From assembly GCA_026928255.1 (NCBI GenBank), contig JAIXKJ010000003.1:829339-893338 (forward strand): a stretch of 64,000 nucleotides of DNA. The letters run 5' to 3'. The translations under genes and the position numbers were made by a program. Every line of letters begins with the position of its first letter. The stretch's first letter is position 1. Shown here piece after piece: positions 9,679 through 18,902 of this stretch. The notes under the pieces are model-generated. The model did no database searches. It was not told the DNA's origin and was given only the letters and a program-made list of their open reading frames with translations. This DNA comes from Anaerolineales bacterium (GTDB taxonomy: Bacteria > Chloroflexota > Anaerolineae > Anaerolineales > Villigracilaceae).

Positions 9679-10245
9679 TTACTCCTTAATTAAAGTCGGA
9701 ACGTATTTCTCTAAATTCTTTTTTGAAATTCCGCCAATCCACATTAAGCGGACTTGTCCATCGCGGTCAATCACATAGGAACTGGGCAAATTCAGCGTTT
9801 GAAAGGCGCGCCCCGTCTCGCTGCTCTGGTCGAGCCACACGGGAAAAGTCAGCCCAAACTCGCGGATGAAAGGCGTTACTTGCGCTTCGGTCTCGCCTTG
9901 ATTAATCGCCAACAAAACAAACCCTTGCGATTTATATTTCTCGTAGAAAGATTGCAAAGTCGGCATTTCTTCTTTGCACGGCGGACACCAGGTCGCCCAC
10001 AAGTTGACTAAGACGACGCTGCCGCGATAATCAGACAAGGTCGCGGGTTCGCCGTCCAGCGCGAAGACGAGATTCATTTCAGGCGCAGGATAATTTGTCG
10101 TCGCGGGAATCGCTGAAAAGTCCGAAGAAGCGGCGGCGGAAGCCAGCCGATCCTTCCACAGAAAAGCGGCGATTCCCAATGCGATTAATCCCAAGCCGAG
10201 AAAAGTCAAAGCCCAAATTTGTTCGTATTTTTTAAACGGATTCAT
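9679..10245 (-). CDS. TlpA/ResA-like membrane-anchored thiol-disulfide oxidoreductase
   Basis: This 188-residue protein has an N-terminal membrane anchor at ~residues 10-32 and a thioredoxin fold with the active site WATWCPPCKEEMP. The preceding DYRGSVVLVNLWATWC is typical of the AhpC/TSA-Redoxin TlpA group. It should act outside the membrane, reducing disulfides for example in cytochrome c maturation, although no ccm genes are in the window. TATAAT lies 7 bases before the ATG on this strand, a leaderless pattern. It is the first gene of a two-gene unit with the OsmC protein. Confidence 0.88.
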   Translation of the reverse strand: MNPFKKYEQIWALTFLGLGLIALGIAAFLWKDRLASAAASSDFSAIPATTNYPAPEMNLVFALDGEPATLSDYRGSVVLVNLWATWCPPCKEEMPTLQSFYEKYKSQGFVLLAINQGETEAQVTPFIREFGLTFPVWLDQSSETGRAFQTLNLPSSYVIDRDGQVRLMWIGGISKKNLEKYVPTLIKE

Positions 10246-10252
10246 TGCCTAA

Positions 10253-10258
10253 ATTATA
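10253..10258 (-). promoter_or_regulatory. -10 box of leaderless promoter for the TlpA-like gene
   Basis: Read on the minus strand, TATAAT is followed after 7 bases by the ATG at 10245. There is no ribosome-binding site. Confidence 0.55.
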
Positions 10259-10286
10259 GCCGCGCCTTGTCGTCAAATTTGAACAT

Positions 10287-10303
10287 AGGATGAATGTCAT
10301 CCT
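10287..10303. promoter_or_regulatory. perfect inverted repeat between divergent genes (possible operator)
   Basis: AGGATGA-ATG-TCATCCT is a perfect 7-bp inverted repeat with a 3-base spacer. It lies in the 106-bp gap between the divergent TlpA-like gene and the cNMP-binding protein gene. Its position, about 30 bases upstream of the TATAAT box of the minus-strand gene, fits a regulator site. The regulator is unknown. Confidence 0.4.
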
Positions 10304-10351
10304 GCGATTTAAGATGGATGATACTAGCAACCCGCGTTTGCAAAGGTTAAG

Positions 10352-10804
10352 ATGACGTTGATGTTGGAAAAATTACCGCCCATTCCTTTGTTTGCAAACC
10401 TTAACGAACGCCAACGCGCGGCGTTGAAATCGGCGTTTGAAAGTTACTTCTGCGTAGAAGACGAGATTATTTTCGAGCAGGGAGAAAAAGCCGAGTATCT
10501 TTATTTAATTTTGCGCGGCAAAGCGCTGCTCAGTTATAAACCTTACGACGGGCAGCGCATTACTCTTTCGCGGCTTAAGGACGGCGACGTGTTCGGCTGG
10601 TCGGCGGCGGTCGGCGGGACAAAATATACGTCGAGCGTCGTCAGCGCGACGAAGTTGGAAGCCGTTCGCATTCATCGCCAAGCCTTGCTCGATTTATTGG
10701 CGCAAGATTTGGAAACGGGAAAACTCGTCGTTGACCGCTTGGCGTTGAGCGTCTCTCCGCGTTGGCACAACGCCTACGAGCAAATTCAACATTTGTTTGA
10801 ATAA
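10352..10804 (+). CDS. cyclic-nucleotide-binding domain protein without HTH
   Basis: The 150-residue protein is a single cNMP-binding (Crp/Fnr N-terminal) beta-barrel: PLFANLNERQRAAL, IIFEQGEKAEYLYLILRGKA, LKDGDVFGWSAAV. The helix-turn-helix domain of Crp/Fnr regulators is absent; after residue ~135 only a short tail remains. It is therefore not a DNA-binding regulator by itself, more likely a sensor partner. It is transcribed divergently from the redox pair and the gap contains a palindrome. Confidence 0.8.
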   Translation: MTLMLEKLPPIPLFANLNERQRAALKSAFESYFCVEDEIIFEQGEKAEYLYLILRGKALLSYKPYDGQRITLSRLKDGDVFGWSAAVGGTKYTSSVVSATKLEAVRIHRQALLDLLAQDLETGKLVVDRLALSVSPRWHNAYEQIQHLFE

Positions 10805-10815
10805 TTTTTTTGCGG

Positions 10816-11349
10816 TTACTCTTGCGCTCTTCGTTTGCTATACGAGCGATAAATTCCGCTGCCCAAAACCCAAACGCCCAAGAGAATCAACACAATTGCC
10901 GGAGCGAACTCTCCCAGCAGATTCAGTCCGCCGAAGATGGCGGCGAAGACGAGGAACAACACGGCGCTGACGACCATCAGGTTGAGTCCGCGTTTGAGGT
11001 TATACGCCGCGCTTTCGCCGAGCAACCCTTGAACCGCGATTCCAAGACCGATGAAGCCGGGGATTAACGTCCACATGTAAGACCAAGTGTCGTAGCGATT
11101 CGTCGCCTGTTGGTAATAAAGGATTCCGCCAATGCCCGCGACGATGGCGGCGGGGATGGCGAAACTCGGCGTTCCGACGACGAGTCCAAAAATAAAAATC
11201 GCCGCGCCGACTAAAAACAAACTGCCGGGAAATTTAATATACGGGGCGAAGAAATCTCGAAAAGCGGGCATGGTTTGATTGAGCAAAAATCCCCCGCCGA
11301 TCAAAATCAAAACAACGCCCAAAGCCAATTGAATGCGTCCTCTGTTCAT
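10816..11349 (-). CDS. membrane protein with LiaI/LiaF-like transmembrane region
   Basis: The 177-residue protein has about five hydrophobic helices (residues ~7-25, 42-60, 62-82, 93-112, 128-165) and a basic tail YSKRRAQE. The repeated LGVxLIxxGxxFL pattern resembles the LiaI/LiaF-type (DUF5668-like) membrane domain often tied to envelope stress. No soluble domain is visible, and I assign no function beyond membrane protein. Confidence 0.6.
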   Translation of the reverse strand: MNRGRIQLALGVVLILIGGGFLLNQTMPAFRDFFAPYIKFPGSLFLVGAAIFIFGLVVGTPSFAIPAAIVAGIGGILYYQQATNRYDTWSYMWTLIPGFIGLGIAVQGLLGESAAYNLKRGLNLMVVSAVLFLVFAAIFGGLNLLGEFAPAIVLILLGVWVLGSGIYRSYSKRRAQE

Positions 11350-11456
11350 TTTTTCTCCTATCGCAAAAATTTTACGTTTGTTTTATTTACGCAAAAGCGC
11401 GGACAATGTTGCGCGTCGTCCGCAAATTTTATCATCTGCGATACAATCGGCGCGTT

Positions 11457-12164
11457 ATGGACATTCAAATTTTCAAAGACAACAACGCGCTCAGCCAAAG
11501 CGCCGCGCGTCAATTCGTCGAACTCGCCAATCAAGCCTTCGCCAAACGCGGACGTTTTCTCGTCGCACTCTCCGGCGGTGGCACGCCGATGAAATTATAC
11601 GAACGCCTCGCCAGCGAAAATCTGGATTGGACGCGCGTCCACTTTTTTTGGGGCGACGAACGCTGCGTGCCAATTGACGACGCGGGCAACACCTACGGGC
11701 AAATCAAAAAAAATCTCTTCGACAAAATCGGCGCGACGAACGTACACCGCGTCGAATCGGACCTTGAACCTGAGTCTGCCGCCCAAGCCTACGCCAACGC
11801 CCTAAGCAAATTCGCCGACGCGCCGCTGACTTTTCCGCGCTTCGATTTGGTCTTGCTCGGCATGGGCGACGACGGACACACCGCTTCGCTCTTCCCCAAC
11901 TCTCCCGTCGAGGACGCCGCGCCCGTCGTCGCAGTAACAGCGCATTATCAAGATCGCCCCGCCAACCGCGTCTCTTTGACGCCGCAGGTGTTTAATCAAG
12001 CCGAAGAAGTTTGGTTTTTGGTTACGGGCGCAAGCAAGGCTGAGACGTTACGCCGCGTCTTAAAAGGCGAACGCAATTTGGCGCTTTACCCCGCTCAGCG
12101 CATTCAACCCGAACGCGGAAATCTCGTTTGGATGATTGACCAAGCGGCTGGCGCGTTATTGTAA
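11457..12164 (+). CDS. pgl: 6-phosphogluconolactonase
   Basis: The 235-residue protein has the SOL/DevB-type pattern: LVALSGGGTPMKLYERL near residue 37, VHFFWGDERCVP near 63, and LLGMGDDGHTASLFP near 140. The enzyme hydrolyses 6-phosphogluconolactone, the second step of the oxidative pentose phosphate pathway. A TACAAT box lies 9 bases upstream of the ATG at 11457, suggesting a near-leaderless transcript. Followed by gnd and zwf, it completes all three oxidative steps in one cluster. Confidence 0.93.
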   Translation: MDIQIFKDNNALSQSAARQFVELANQAFAKRGRFLVALSGGGTPMKLYERLASENLDWTRVHFFWGDERCVPIDDAGNTYGQIKKNLFDKIGATNVHRVESDLEPESAAQAYANALSKFADAPLTFPRFDLVLLGMGDDGHTASLFPNSPVEDAAPVVAVTAHYQDRPANRVSLTPQVFNQAEEVWFLVTGASKAETLRRVLKGERNLALYPAQRIQPERGNLVWMIDQAAGALL

Positions 12165-12192
12165 ATTTATACTTTCAACAAGGAGCGACACA

Positions 12193-13104
12193 ATGGAATT
12201 AGCAATTATCGGTTTGGGAAAAATGGGCATGAATATGGCGAAGCGCCTCATCGCGGGCGGACATCGCGTGGTCGGTTTTGCGCGCACCAAATCCACGGTG
12301 GACGCGGCGCTTCAAGAAGGCATTGACGGCGCGTACTCGCTCGAAGAAGCCGTCGGCAAATTGACCTCCTCGCCAAAAATCGTTTGGGTGATGGTGCCGT
12401 CCGGCGAAATCACCACGCAAACCATCGTGGACGCGGCGGCGCTATTAAACAAAGGCGACATCATCGTGGACGGCGGCAACTCCAATTACAAAGACACCAT
12501 CAAACACGCGGGGCTGCTGGAAGGCAAAGGCATTGACTTCGTGGATTGCGGCACAAGCGGCGGCATTTGGGGCATCAGCGAAGGCTACAGCATGATGATT
12601 GGCGGCGAAGTCGAAATCACGGAAAAGTTGCGCCCCATCTTTGAAACGCTGGCGCCCGGCAAAGAAAAAGGCTGGGGGCGCGTCGGTCCGCACGGCGCGG
12701 GGCATTACGTCAAAATGGTTCACAACGGAATCGAATACGGCATGATGCAAGCCTTCGCCGAAGGGTTCGGAATTTTGAAGAACAAAAAAGAATTTGGGCT
12801 CGACCTCGCGCAGGTTTCGCACATTTGGCAATACGGCAGCGTCGTGCGCTCGTGGCTGCTCGACCTCGCCGCCAACGCTTTGGACGAAGACACCGAACTC
12901 GAAAACATCAAACCTTGGGTGGCAGATTCGGGCGAAGGGCGTTGGACGGTTTTTGAATCAATTGACCTCGACGTTCCCGCACCGGTCATCACCTTGGCGC
13001 TACAAATGCGCTTCGCCAGCCGCGACGAGGAAAATTACCCAGCGCGGATGCTTTCCGCTTTGCGAAATCAATTCGGCGGTCATGCGATGAAGAAAGCGGA
13101 ATAA
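12193..13104 (+). CDS. gnd: 6-phosphogluconate dehydrogenase, short (Gnd/YqeC-type) form
   Basis: The 303-residue protein has an N-terminal Rossmann fold (IIGLGKMGMNMAKRL) and the 6PGDH motifs IIVDGGNSNYKDT, DCGTSGGIWG and KMVHNGIEYGMMQ. It is the shorter (~300 residue) decarboxylating form, usually NAD-preferring, rather than the ~470-residue enzyme. It makes ribulose-5-phosphate. An AAGGAG site precedes the ATG at 12193. It lies 28 bases after pgl, and zwf starts immediately after its stop. Confidence 0.92.
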   Translation: MELAIIGLGKMGMNMAKRLIAGGHRVVGFARTKSTVDAALQEGIDGAYSLEEAVGKLTSSPKIVWVMVPSGEITTQTIVDAAALLNKGDIIVDGGNSNYKDTIKHAGLLEGKGIDFVDCGTSGGIWGISEGYSMMIGGEVEITEKLRPIFETLAPGKEKGWGRVGPHGAGHYVKMVHNGIEYGMMQAFAEGFGILKNKKEFGLDLAQVSHIWQYGSVVRSWLLDLAANALDEDTELENIKPWVADSGEGRWTVFESIDLDVPAPVITLALQMRFASRDEENYPARMLSALRNQFGGHAMKKAE

Positions 13105-14583
13105 ATGAACAATCTCCTTTATAACGGCTTGCCGACGACGATGATCATCTTCGGCGCGTCTGGCGATTTGACTCAACGCAAGTTAATTCCGTCGCTGTTC
13201 AACCTCTTCCACAAACGCCGCACGCCCAAGCAGTTCAAAATTTTCGGCTACGGCGGCACGCCTTACACCGACGAGCAATTCCGCGAACATCTTTATCAAG
13301 GGATGAAGCAATTCGCCGATTATGAATTTAGCGACGACGAATGGAATCTCTTCGCCGCCGACTTGCATTATCTCGTCGGAAAATACGCCGAGAAAGACGA
13401 CTTTCAAAAACTCGCCGACACGCTCGCGCAATCCGAAGGCGGCGCGGCGAACCGCCTTTATTACATGGCGCTTCCGCCCATGCTTTTCCCCGTTACCGTC
13501 GAAAACCTCGACGCGACCCATCAACTGCACGAAAGCGGAAACAATTGGCGGCGCGTCGTGTTGGAAAAACCTTTCGGCACAGACCTCGCTTCGGCGGTCG
13601 AGTTAAATAAGCAAGTTCACAAGGCGTTAAACGAAAATCAAATTTATCGTATTGACCATTATCTCGGCAAAGAGACCGTGCAAAATATTCTCTTCACGCG
13701 CTTCGCCAACACCATCTTCGAGCCGATTTGGAATCGCAATTACATTGACCACGTTCAAATCACCGTTTCCGAAAAAGTCGGCTTGGAACACCGCGCCAAA
13801 TTTTACGACAGCGTCGGCGTGTTGCGCGATATGTTCCAAAACCATCTCTTGCAACTGCTGACTCTCGTCGCTATGGAGCCGCCCGCATCCTTTGGCGCGA
13901 GCGCGTTGCGAAACGAAAAAGTCAAAGTGTTAAGCGCCATCCGCCCGATGTCGCCCGAACAGGTCGCCGTTCACACCGTGCGCGGACAGTACAAAGATTA
14001 CCGCAAAGAAGAAGGCATCGCCGCCAACTCGACCACGCCGACTTACGCGGCGGTGCGTTTCTACATTGACAATTGGCGTTGGGAAGGCGTGCCGTTTTAT
14101 TTGCGCTCCGGCAAAAACCTCGCCGAAAAACAAACGCAAATCATCATTCAATTCAAAGAGCCGCCGACGACCATGTTCCCCATGCAAACCATCCGCCCGA
14201 ACATGCTCGTCCTATACCTGCAGCCCGACGAAGGCGTGCATCTGCGTTTTGAAGCCAAAGCGCCAGACACGGTCAACGAGACGCGCTCGGTGGACATGGA
14301 ATTTCACTACGACGACGCCTTCGGCAAAAGTTCGATTCCCGAAGCCTACGAACGCCTGCTGTTGGACGCGCTGCAAGGCGACGCCTCGCTCTTCACCCGC
14401 GCCGACGAAGTGGAAACGGCTTGGTCGTTGATTGACCCGATTTTGCAAACCTGGGACGCGCATCAGACTCCGCCGTTGGCGAGTTACAAACCAGGAAGTT
14501 GGGGTCCCCCCGAAAGTTACGACCTGCTGGCGCGCGACGGACGGCGTTGGTTAGACGAAGAAGCCAGCGCGTCGGATAAATAA
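13105..14583 (+). CDS. zwf: glucose-6-phosphate 1-dehydrogenase
   Basis: The 492-residue protein has the nucleotide fold IFGASGDLTQRKLIPSLF, the active-site RIDHYLGKETVQN and the substrate region IWNRNYIDHVQITVSE. Length and motifs match Zwf over its whole extent. It catalyses the first, NADP-linked step of the pentose phosphate pathway. The ATG is directly after the gnd TAA, so this is the third gene of the pgl-gnd-zwf operon, an order opposite to the reaction order. Confidence 0.95.
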   Translation: MNNLLYNGLPTTMIIFGASGDLTQRKLIPSLFNLFHKRRTPKQFKIFGYGGTPYTDEQFREHLYQGMKQFADYEFSDDEWNLFAADLHYLVGKYAEKDDFQKLADTLAQSEGGAANRLYYMALPPMLFPVTVENLDATHQLHESGNNWRRVVLEKPFGTDLASAVELNKQVHKALNENQIYRIDHYLGKETVQNILFTRFANTIFEPIWNRNYIDHVQITVSEKVGLEHRAKFYDSVGVLRDMFQNHLLQLLTLVAMEPPASFGASALRNEKVKVLSAIRPMSPEQVAVHTVRGQYKDYRKEEGIAANSTTPTYAAVRFYIDNWRWEGVPFYLRSGKNLAEKQTQIIIQFKEPPTTMFPMQTIRPNMLVLYLQPDEGVHLRFEAKAPDTVNETRSVDMEFHYDDAFGKSSIPEAYERLLLDALQGDASLFTRADEVETAWSLIDPILQTWDAHQTPPLASYKPGSWGPPESYDLLARDGRRWLDEEASASDK

Positions 14584-14584
14584 A

Positions 14585-16432
14585 TCAAATTTTTGCGGGC
14601 GGAAGCGTAAAGTAAAACGTCGCCCCTTTTCCTTCGCCTTGCGACTCAAGCCAGATGCGTCCGCCGTGAAATTCGACGATTCGTTTGACTAAAGTCAAGC
14701 CGATGCCCGTGCCTTCTATTTGTTGATCGAGCCGATTAAACAAGCCGAAAACGGTGTTGTGAAATTTTTCTTCGATTCCGATGCCGTTGTCGGCGACATA
14801 AAAAACGGGAAAGCCGTTATTTTCGTCAAAGCCGCATTGCCCAATTTCAATAGTCGGGTTGCGTTGATTGCCCATAAATTTAATTGCGTTGGACACAAGG
14901 TTTTGCACTACTTCCGAAACCCGCGTTCGGTCGCAATAAATGGACGACAACCCGCTCTGAATTTTTATCCAAGTCTGTTCGCGCGGTTTGACGGTCAAAT
15001 TCAACGCCTCGTTGACGATCTTGTCAAACGAAACGTTTTCCGACGGGTTGACCACGCGCCCGACGCGAGAGAGATCCAGCAGGTCGTTCAAAAGCCTCTG
15101 CATCGTTTCCGTCGCCTGCGTGATTCGGTCTATATCCTCTTCAAAGCGCCCTATATTTCCGCTGGCGACCGATTTTTGCAAATAACCGACATAACCGCGA
15201 ATCGTTACCAGCGGAGATTTCAAATCGTGCGAGACGGTGTAGGTATAGCGTTCCAACTCGGCGTTTTTCGTCTCTAACTCCGCAATCAACGAAGCGCGTT
15301 CTTCAAAGAGACGCGCAATTTCAATCGCATTCGCCGCTTGGTCAGTCATCACTTGCAAGACGGTTACGTCCTCCGCGCTAAACGCCGCCGCTTCCTCCGA
15401 TTGAAAAGTCATCGCCCCGATCACCTTGCCGCGAAAGCGCAACGGCAACGCGACTTCAGAGCGCGTTAGCGGCAATTCTGGATTGCTAAAATAAACCGTA
15501 TCCGCGCCGACGTCTAATGCGATTCGCGCTTGGTTGTGGGCGATGCACCAGCCAATCATTGAAGAGTTGCCGACGGGCAGCCATTGATTTTCCGCCAATA
15601 ATTTCTTTCCCGCTTCGCCAGTCGAGGCGCGCAATATGGCGCGATTTTTTTCTTCGTTTAACAAAAATAAGCCGACGTAATAATAACCAAAATGCGAGCG
15701 AATCAACTCGGCGACGGTCGGCATTAATTCGTCGAGATCTAAAATTGACGTAACGGCGCGAGAAACTTCGCCCGCCGTTCGCAGTTGATTATTCCGCATG
15801 GACTGCGTTTGAATCAAATACGCCAATTCTTTTTCCGAACTTTTCTCCCGCGTGATGTCCGTCCAAACGCCAAGCCAATATAAGGGTCGCCCCTTTTCGT
15901 CGCGGATTTGCTTGGCTTCGTCGCGCACCCAAACGGTTCTTCCGTCTTTGGCGATCATCCGATATTCCATTTGAAACGGTTCGCCGCTTTGCGCCGTTTT
16001 TATGTTGTAGGCAAGCGTCGTATTGCGATCGTCGGCGTGTATTAGCCTGCTCCACAGATGCGGGTCGCTTATAAAATCCTGCGGCGCATAACCGAGCATT
16101 TTTTCCGCCTGCGGGCTGATATATAAAATCCGATCTTCTGCAGTCGGCTCGGTCATGTAGGTTACGATGGGAATGCTTTCAAGAAAAAGTTGATATTGAC
16201 CTTCGCTATAAAAACGACGCTCTCTTCTAAAAAGCATATAGGCTAGCAACAAAAAAAAGAGCGCCCCGCCCCCAAGATACAACGACAGCCCCAATCCTTT
16301 ATAAAACCAAATTACATACGCGCCAATTGGAATTGCAAAAAAAACTGCCAATAACGCAAAAGCATAACGGAGTCGCCTCGCGCGCAGTTCCTTTTTTAAT
16401 TCGACAGTCTGCATTATGCTTTTCTTGTTCAT
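14585..16432 (-). CDS. membrane sensor histidine kinase (PAS-GAF-HisKA-HATPase)
   Basis: The 615-residue protein has two N-terminal transmembrane helices (~residues 20-42 and 50-68). A PAS domain with PAC follows (~75-200), then a GAF domain (~225-375), a coiled connector and the kinase core. The H-box is YTVSHDLKSPLVTIRGY (phospho-acceptor His near 400), and the ATP lid carries VADNGIGI and GTGIGLTLVKRIVEFHGG. No extracellular sensor domain of note exists, so input is cytoplasmic via PAS/GAF. No response regulator is adjacent, so the partner is unknown. It ends convergent to zwf with one base between them. Confidence 0.9.
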   Translation of the reverse strand: MNKKSIMQTVELKKELRARRLRYAFALLAVFFAIPIGAYVIWFYKGLGLSLYLGGGALFFLLLAYMLFRRERRFYSEGQYQLFLESIPIVTYMTEPTAEDRILYISPQAEKMLGYAPQDFISDPHLWSRLIHADDRNTTLAYNIKTAQSGEPFQMEYRMIAKDGRTVWVRDEAKQIRDEKGRPLYWLGVWTDITREKSSEKELAYLIQTQSMRNNQLRTAGEVSRAVTSILDLDELMPTVAELIRSHFGYYYVGLFLLNEEKNRAILRASTGEAGKKLLAENQWLPVGNSSMIGWCIAHNQARIALDVGADTVYFSNPELPLTRSEVALPLRFRGKVIGAMTFQSEEAAAFSAEDVTVLQVMTDQAANAIEIARLFEERASLIAELETKNAELERYTYTVSHDLKSPLVTIRGYVGYLQKSVASGNIGRFEEDIDRITQATETMQRLLNDLLDLSRVGRVVNPSENVSFDKIVNEALNLTVKPREQTWIKIQSGLSSIYCDRTRVSEVVQNLVSNAIKFMGNQRNPTIEIGQCGFDENNGFPVFYVADNGIGIEEKFHNTVFGLFNRLDQQIEGTGIGLTLVKRIVEFHGGRIWLESQGEGKGATFYFTLPPAKI

Positions 16433-16444
16433 CGCGTTTATTTT

Positions 16445-17092
16445 TTATTTTACTTGATATTTTTCAGCGATTACCTCCTCTTTTGTTTCGGTCCACTGCG
16501 CCTGAACTTTTCCCGCCGATAATTCGCGCAAATCCGCTTGAAAGGCGTCACAATATTGAATCGGAAATTGTAAAGTCAGCGTTACGACTTCGGCATAATC
16601 TTCGCCGACGATTTTCCCGCCATGTTTGGAAGTTAATATTCTCGTCCGTTCCAACAAGGGATAAGGAATCGCCGCCAACGCAACGCGGACTGAAACGCGC
16701 CGTCCGCGCTCGACGGTTTGCGCTGCCAACTGCGCCGACTCGGTGTACGCCTTGACCAACCCGCCCGCGCCGAGCAACGTTCCGCCAAAATAACGGGTGA
16801 TGACCAAAACGGCGTCGCCCAACCCGCTGCCGCGCAAAACAGTTAACGCGGGTTTGCCCGCCGTCCCGTTCGGCTCGCCGTCGTCCGAGCAATATTCGAC
16901 GGTTGTATTTCCGCCGCCGATAATATAAGCAGGGACGTTATGACTCGCGTCCGCAAATTCTTTTTTGATTTCGGCAATAAACGCTCGCGCTTCTTCGACG
17001 GAAAAAGCGGGCGCCAGCGTGGCGATAAAACGCGAGTTAAGGATTTTATGCTCGCGACGAATTTTTTGAATAGGAACTAAGTAATTAGACAT
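16445..17092 (-). CDS. YigZ/IMPACT family protein
   Basis: The 215-residue protein has the IMPACT N-terminal domain (SRFIATLAPAFSVEEARAFI, DDGEPNGTAGKPAL, ITRYFGGTLLGAGGLVKAY) and the C-terminal DUF1949-like domain with YPLLERTRILTSKHGG. The family is conserved with unresolved molecular function; links to translation or nucleotide binding have been proposed. The full family length is present. It is immediately upstream of the histidine kinase on the same strand. Confidence 0.9.
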   Translation of the reverse strand: MSNYLVPIQKIRREHKILNSRFIATLAPAFSVEEARAFIAEIKKEFADASHNVPAYIIGGGNTTVEYCSDDGEPNGTAGKPALTVLRGSGLGDAVLVITRYFGGTLLGAGGLVKAYTESAQLAAQTVERGRRVSVRVALAAIPYPLLERTRILTSKHGGKIVGEDYAEVVTLTLQFPIQYCDAFQADLRELSAGKVQAQWTETKEEVIAEKYQVK

Positions 17093-17183
17093 ATTTTAGT
17101 TGCGCCATTGTACATTATCTCGATTGCCTCGACATTAACAAACGGGTAAAATTTCATCCAGAAATAAACAAGGAGAATTATTC

Positions 17184-18341
17184 ATGCTCAAACAGGCACA
17201 CGCAATTTCAGAAGAACTCATTGAATGGCGACGCGATTTTCACATGCACCCCGAAGTCGGGTTTGAGGTTCAACGCACCGCGGGCATCGTCGCGGACGAA
17301 TTAGAGAAGGCGGGCTATCGCGTGCGGCGCGACGTCGGCAAAACAGGCGTCGTCGGGGAAATTGGCGAAGGCGGAAAAGTCGTCGCCATCCGCGCCGACA
17401 TGGATGCGCTTCCGATTTTTGAATTAAACGAAACCGAATACGTCTCGCAAAACGAAGGCAAAATGCACGCCTGCGGACATGACTCGCACACGTCTATGGC
17501 GTTGGGCGCGGCGAAGATTCTCGCAGACCAAAAATTTGCCGGGCGCGTTCGCTTTATCTTTCAGCCTTGCGAAGAAACCGCCGACGAAGAAGGCAAAAGC
17601 GGCGCGATGCGAATGTACGAAGAAGGCGCAACGGACGGCGCGGATTATGTCATCGCGCAACACGTTACGCCGAACACGCCGCTGGGCGTCATCGAAATCA
17701 ACGACGGACCTTGCACTGGCGGCGTGGATTCGTGGAAGGCGACTCTCTACGGCAAAGGCGGACACGGCGCGCACCCTGAAACGGCGCTCGACCCGTTTGT
17801 TTTTCTCGCGCATGTTATCATAGGTTTGAACGCTATTCCTTCGCGTCGCCTTTCGCCCTTCGAGCCTGCCGTCATCAGCATTGGCGCAGTCAACGGCGGC
17901 GCGGCGGAAAATGTCATTCCCGATAAAATCGAAATGGCGGGGACGATTCGCTTCACCTCGCTCGAAACGCAACGGCAAATCCGCGAAGAAGTGACTAAAG
18001 TTTTTGAAATCGTTAAAACGCTCGGCGGCGCTTACGAACTGAGTTTTCTCTTCGGCGGACTGCCGCTCGTCAACGACAAAATTGTTTCGGACGTAATCGC
18101 CGAAGTCGGCAGAGATTTGCTCGGCGCGGACGGCGTTATTCCCATGCAAAAAACTCTCGGCGCGGAAGATTTCCCCGAACTCTTAAAAGACGCGCCCGGC
18201 GCGATGTATATGCTTGGAACAAAAATTGAAGGGCGTCCTGTTTACGAGTTGCATCATCCCAAATTTGATTTGGAAGAACGCGCCCTGCCTATCGGCGCGG
18301 CAATCCTCGCGGAAACGGCTTTAAGGTTGTTAAGGTTGTAA
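17184..18341 (+). CDS. M20D family amidohydrolase/peptidase
   Basis: The 385-residue protein starts WRRDFHMHPEVGFE, the classic opening of the hippuricase/IAA-amino-acid hydrolase group. It has metal-binding motifs ADMDALPIFE and HACGHDSHTSMALGAAKIL, then QPCEET, and ends ELHHPKFDLEERALPIGA. The enzyme deacylates N-acyl amino acids or related amides with two metal ions, and is cytoplasmic. AAGGAG precedes the ATG and a TAAAAT box lies about 30 bases upstream. Substrate specificity cannot be told. Confidence 0.9.
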   Translation: MLKQAHAISEELIEWRRDFHMHPEVGFEVQRTAGIVADELEKAGYRVRRDVGKTGVVGEIGEGGKVVAIRADMDALPIFELNETEYVSQNEGKMHACGHDSHTSMALGAAKILADQKFAGRVRFIFQPCEETADEEGKSGAMRMYEEGATDGADYVIAQHVTPNTPLGVIEINDGPCTGGVDSWKATLYGKGGHGAHPETALDPFVFLAHVIIGLNAIPSRRLSPFEPAVISIGAVNGGAAENVIPDKIEMAGTIRFTSLETQRQIREEVTKVFEIVKTLGGAYELSFLFGGLPLVNDKIVSDVIAEVGRDLLGADGVIPMQKTLGAEDFPELLKDAPGAMYMLGTKIEGRPVYELHHPKFDLEERALPIGAAILAETALRLLRL

Positions 18342-18406
18342 GCGCATGAAGATGAAACTGCCTGTCGCCGCTCCTTTTTATAGAAAGAATTTTGCCGAGT
18401 CGCCCC

Positions 18407-18862
18407 ATGTCTATAATCATCCGTAAAGCGCAACCTGACGATTATCCTGCTCTCCTTGTCATTTGGGAGCAGTCCGTCCGCGCGTCGCACGATTTTCTAT
18501 CGGAACAAGATATTCAATCGCTTCTGCCCGTCGTTCGAGATCAGGCTTTGCCAAACCTTGAAGTGTGGACGCTGTGCAACGAAGCGTCAGAACCAATCGG
18601 CTTTATGGGATTAGACGATGATAAACTTGAGGCGTTGTTTATTTCCGCAACCAGTTTTCGGCAAGGTTGCGGAAAGGCGGCGCTTGAATATGCGCGAAAA
18701 CTGAAAGGTCCGCTGCGGGTGGACGTCAACGAGCAAAATCCGCGCGCAGTCGCGTTCTACTTGTCTAACGGGTTTGCAGTCGTTGGGCGCTCGCCGACTG
18801 ATTCTCAGGGACAGCCGTTTCCGTTGTTGCATTTAAGCGAAATCGCTCAAAGCGCCGATTGA
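18407..18862 (+). CDS. GNAT family N-acetyltransferase
   Basis: The 151-residue protein has the acetyl-CoA pocket motif SFRQGCGKAALEYARK (the Q/RxxGxG/A pattern) and the terminal NPRAVAFYLSNGFAVVGRSP segment. It resembles small YjaB/YiaC-like acetyltransferases. The start at 18407 (MSIIIRKAQPDDY) matches the usual IRxAxPxD opening; upstream codons are unlikely. The substrate is unknown. Confidence 0.82.
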   Translation: MSIIIRKAQPDDYPALLVIWEQSVRASHDFLSEQDIQSLLPVVRDQALPNLEVWTLCNEASEPIGFMGLDDDKLEALFISATSFRQGCGKAALEYARKLKGPLRVDVNEQNPRAVAFYLSNGFAVVGRSPTDSQGQPFPLLHLSEIAQSAD

Positions 18863-18902
18863 CCATCCATTCCGTCGTAAAAGAAACGCTCGCTCGCGTC
18901 CG

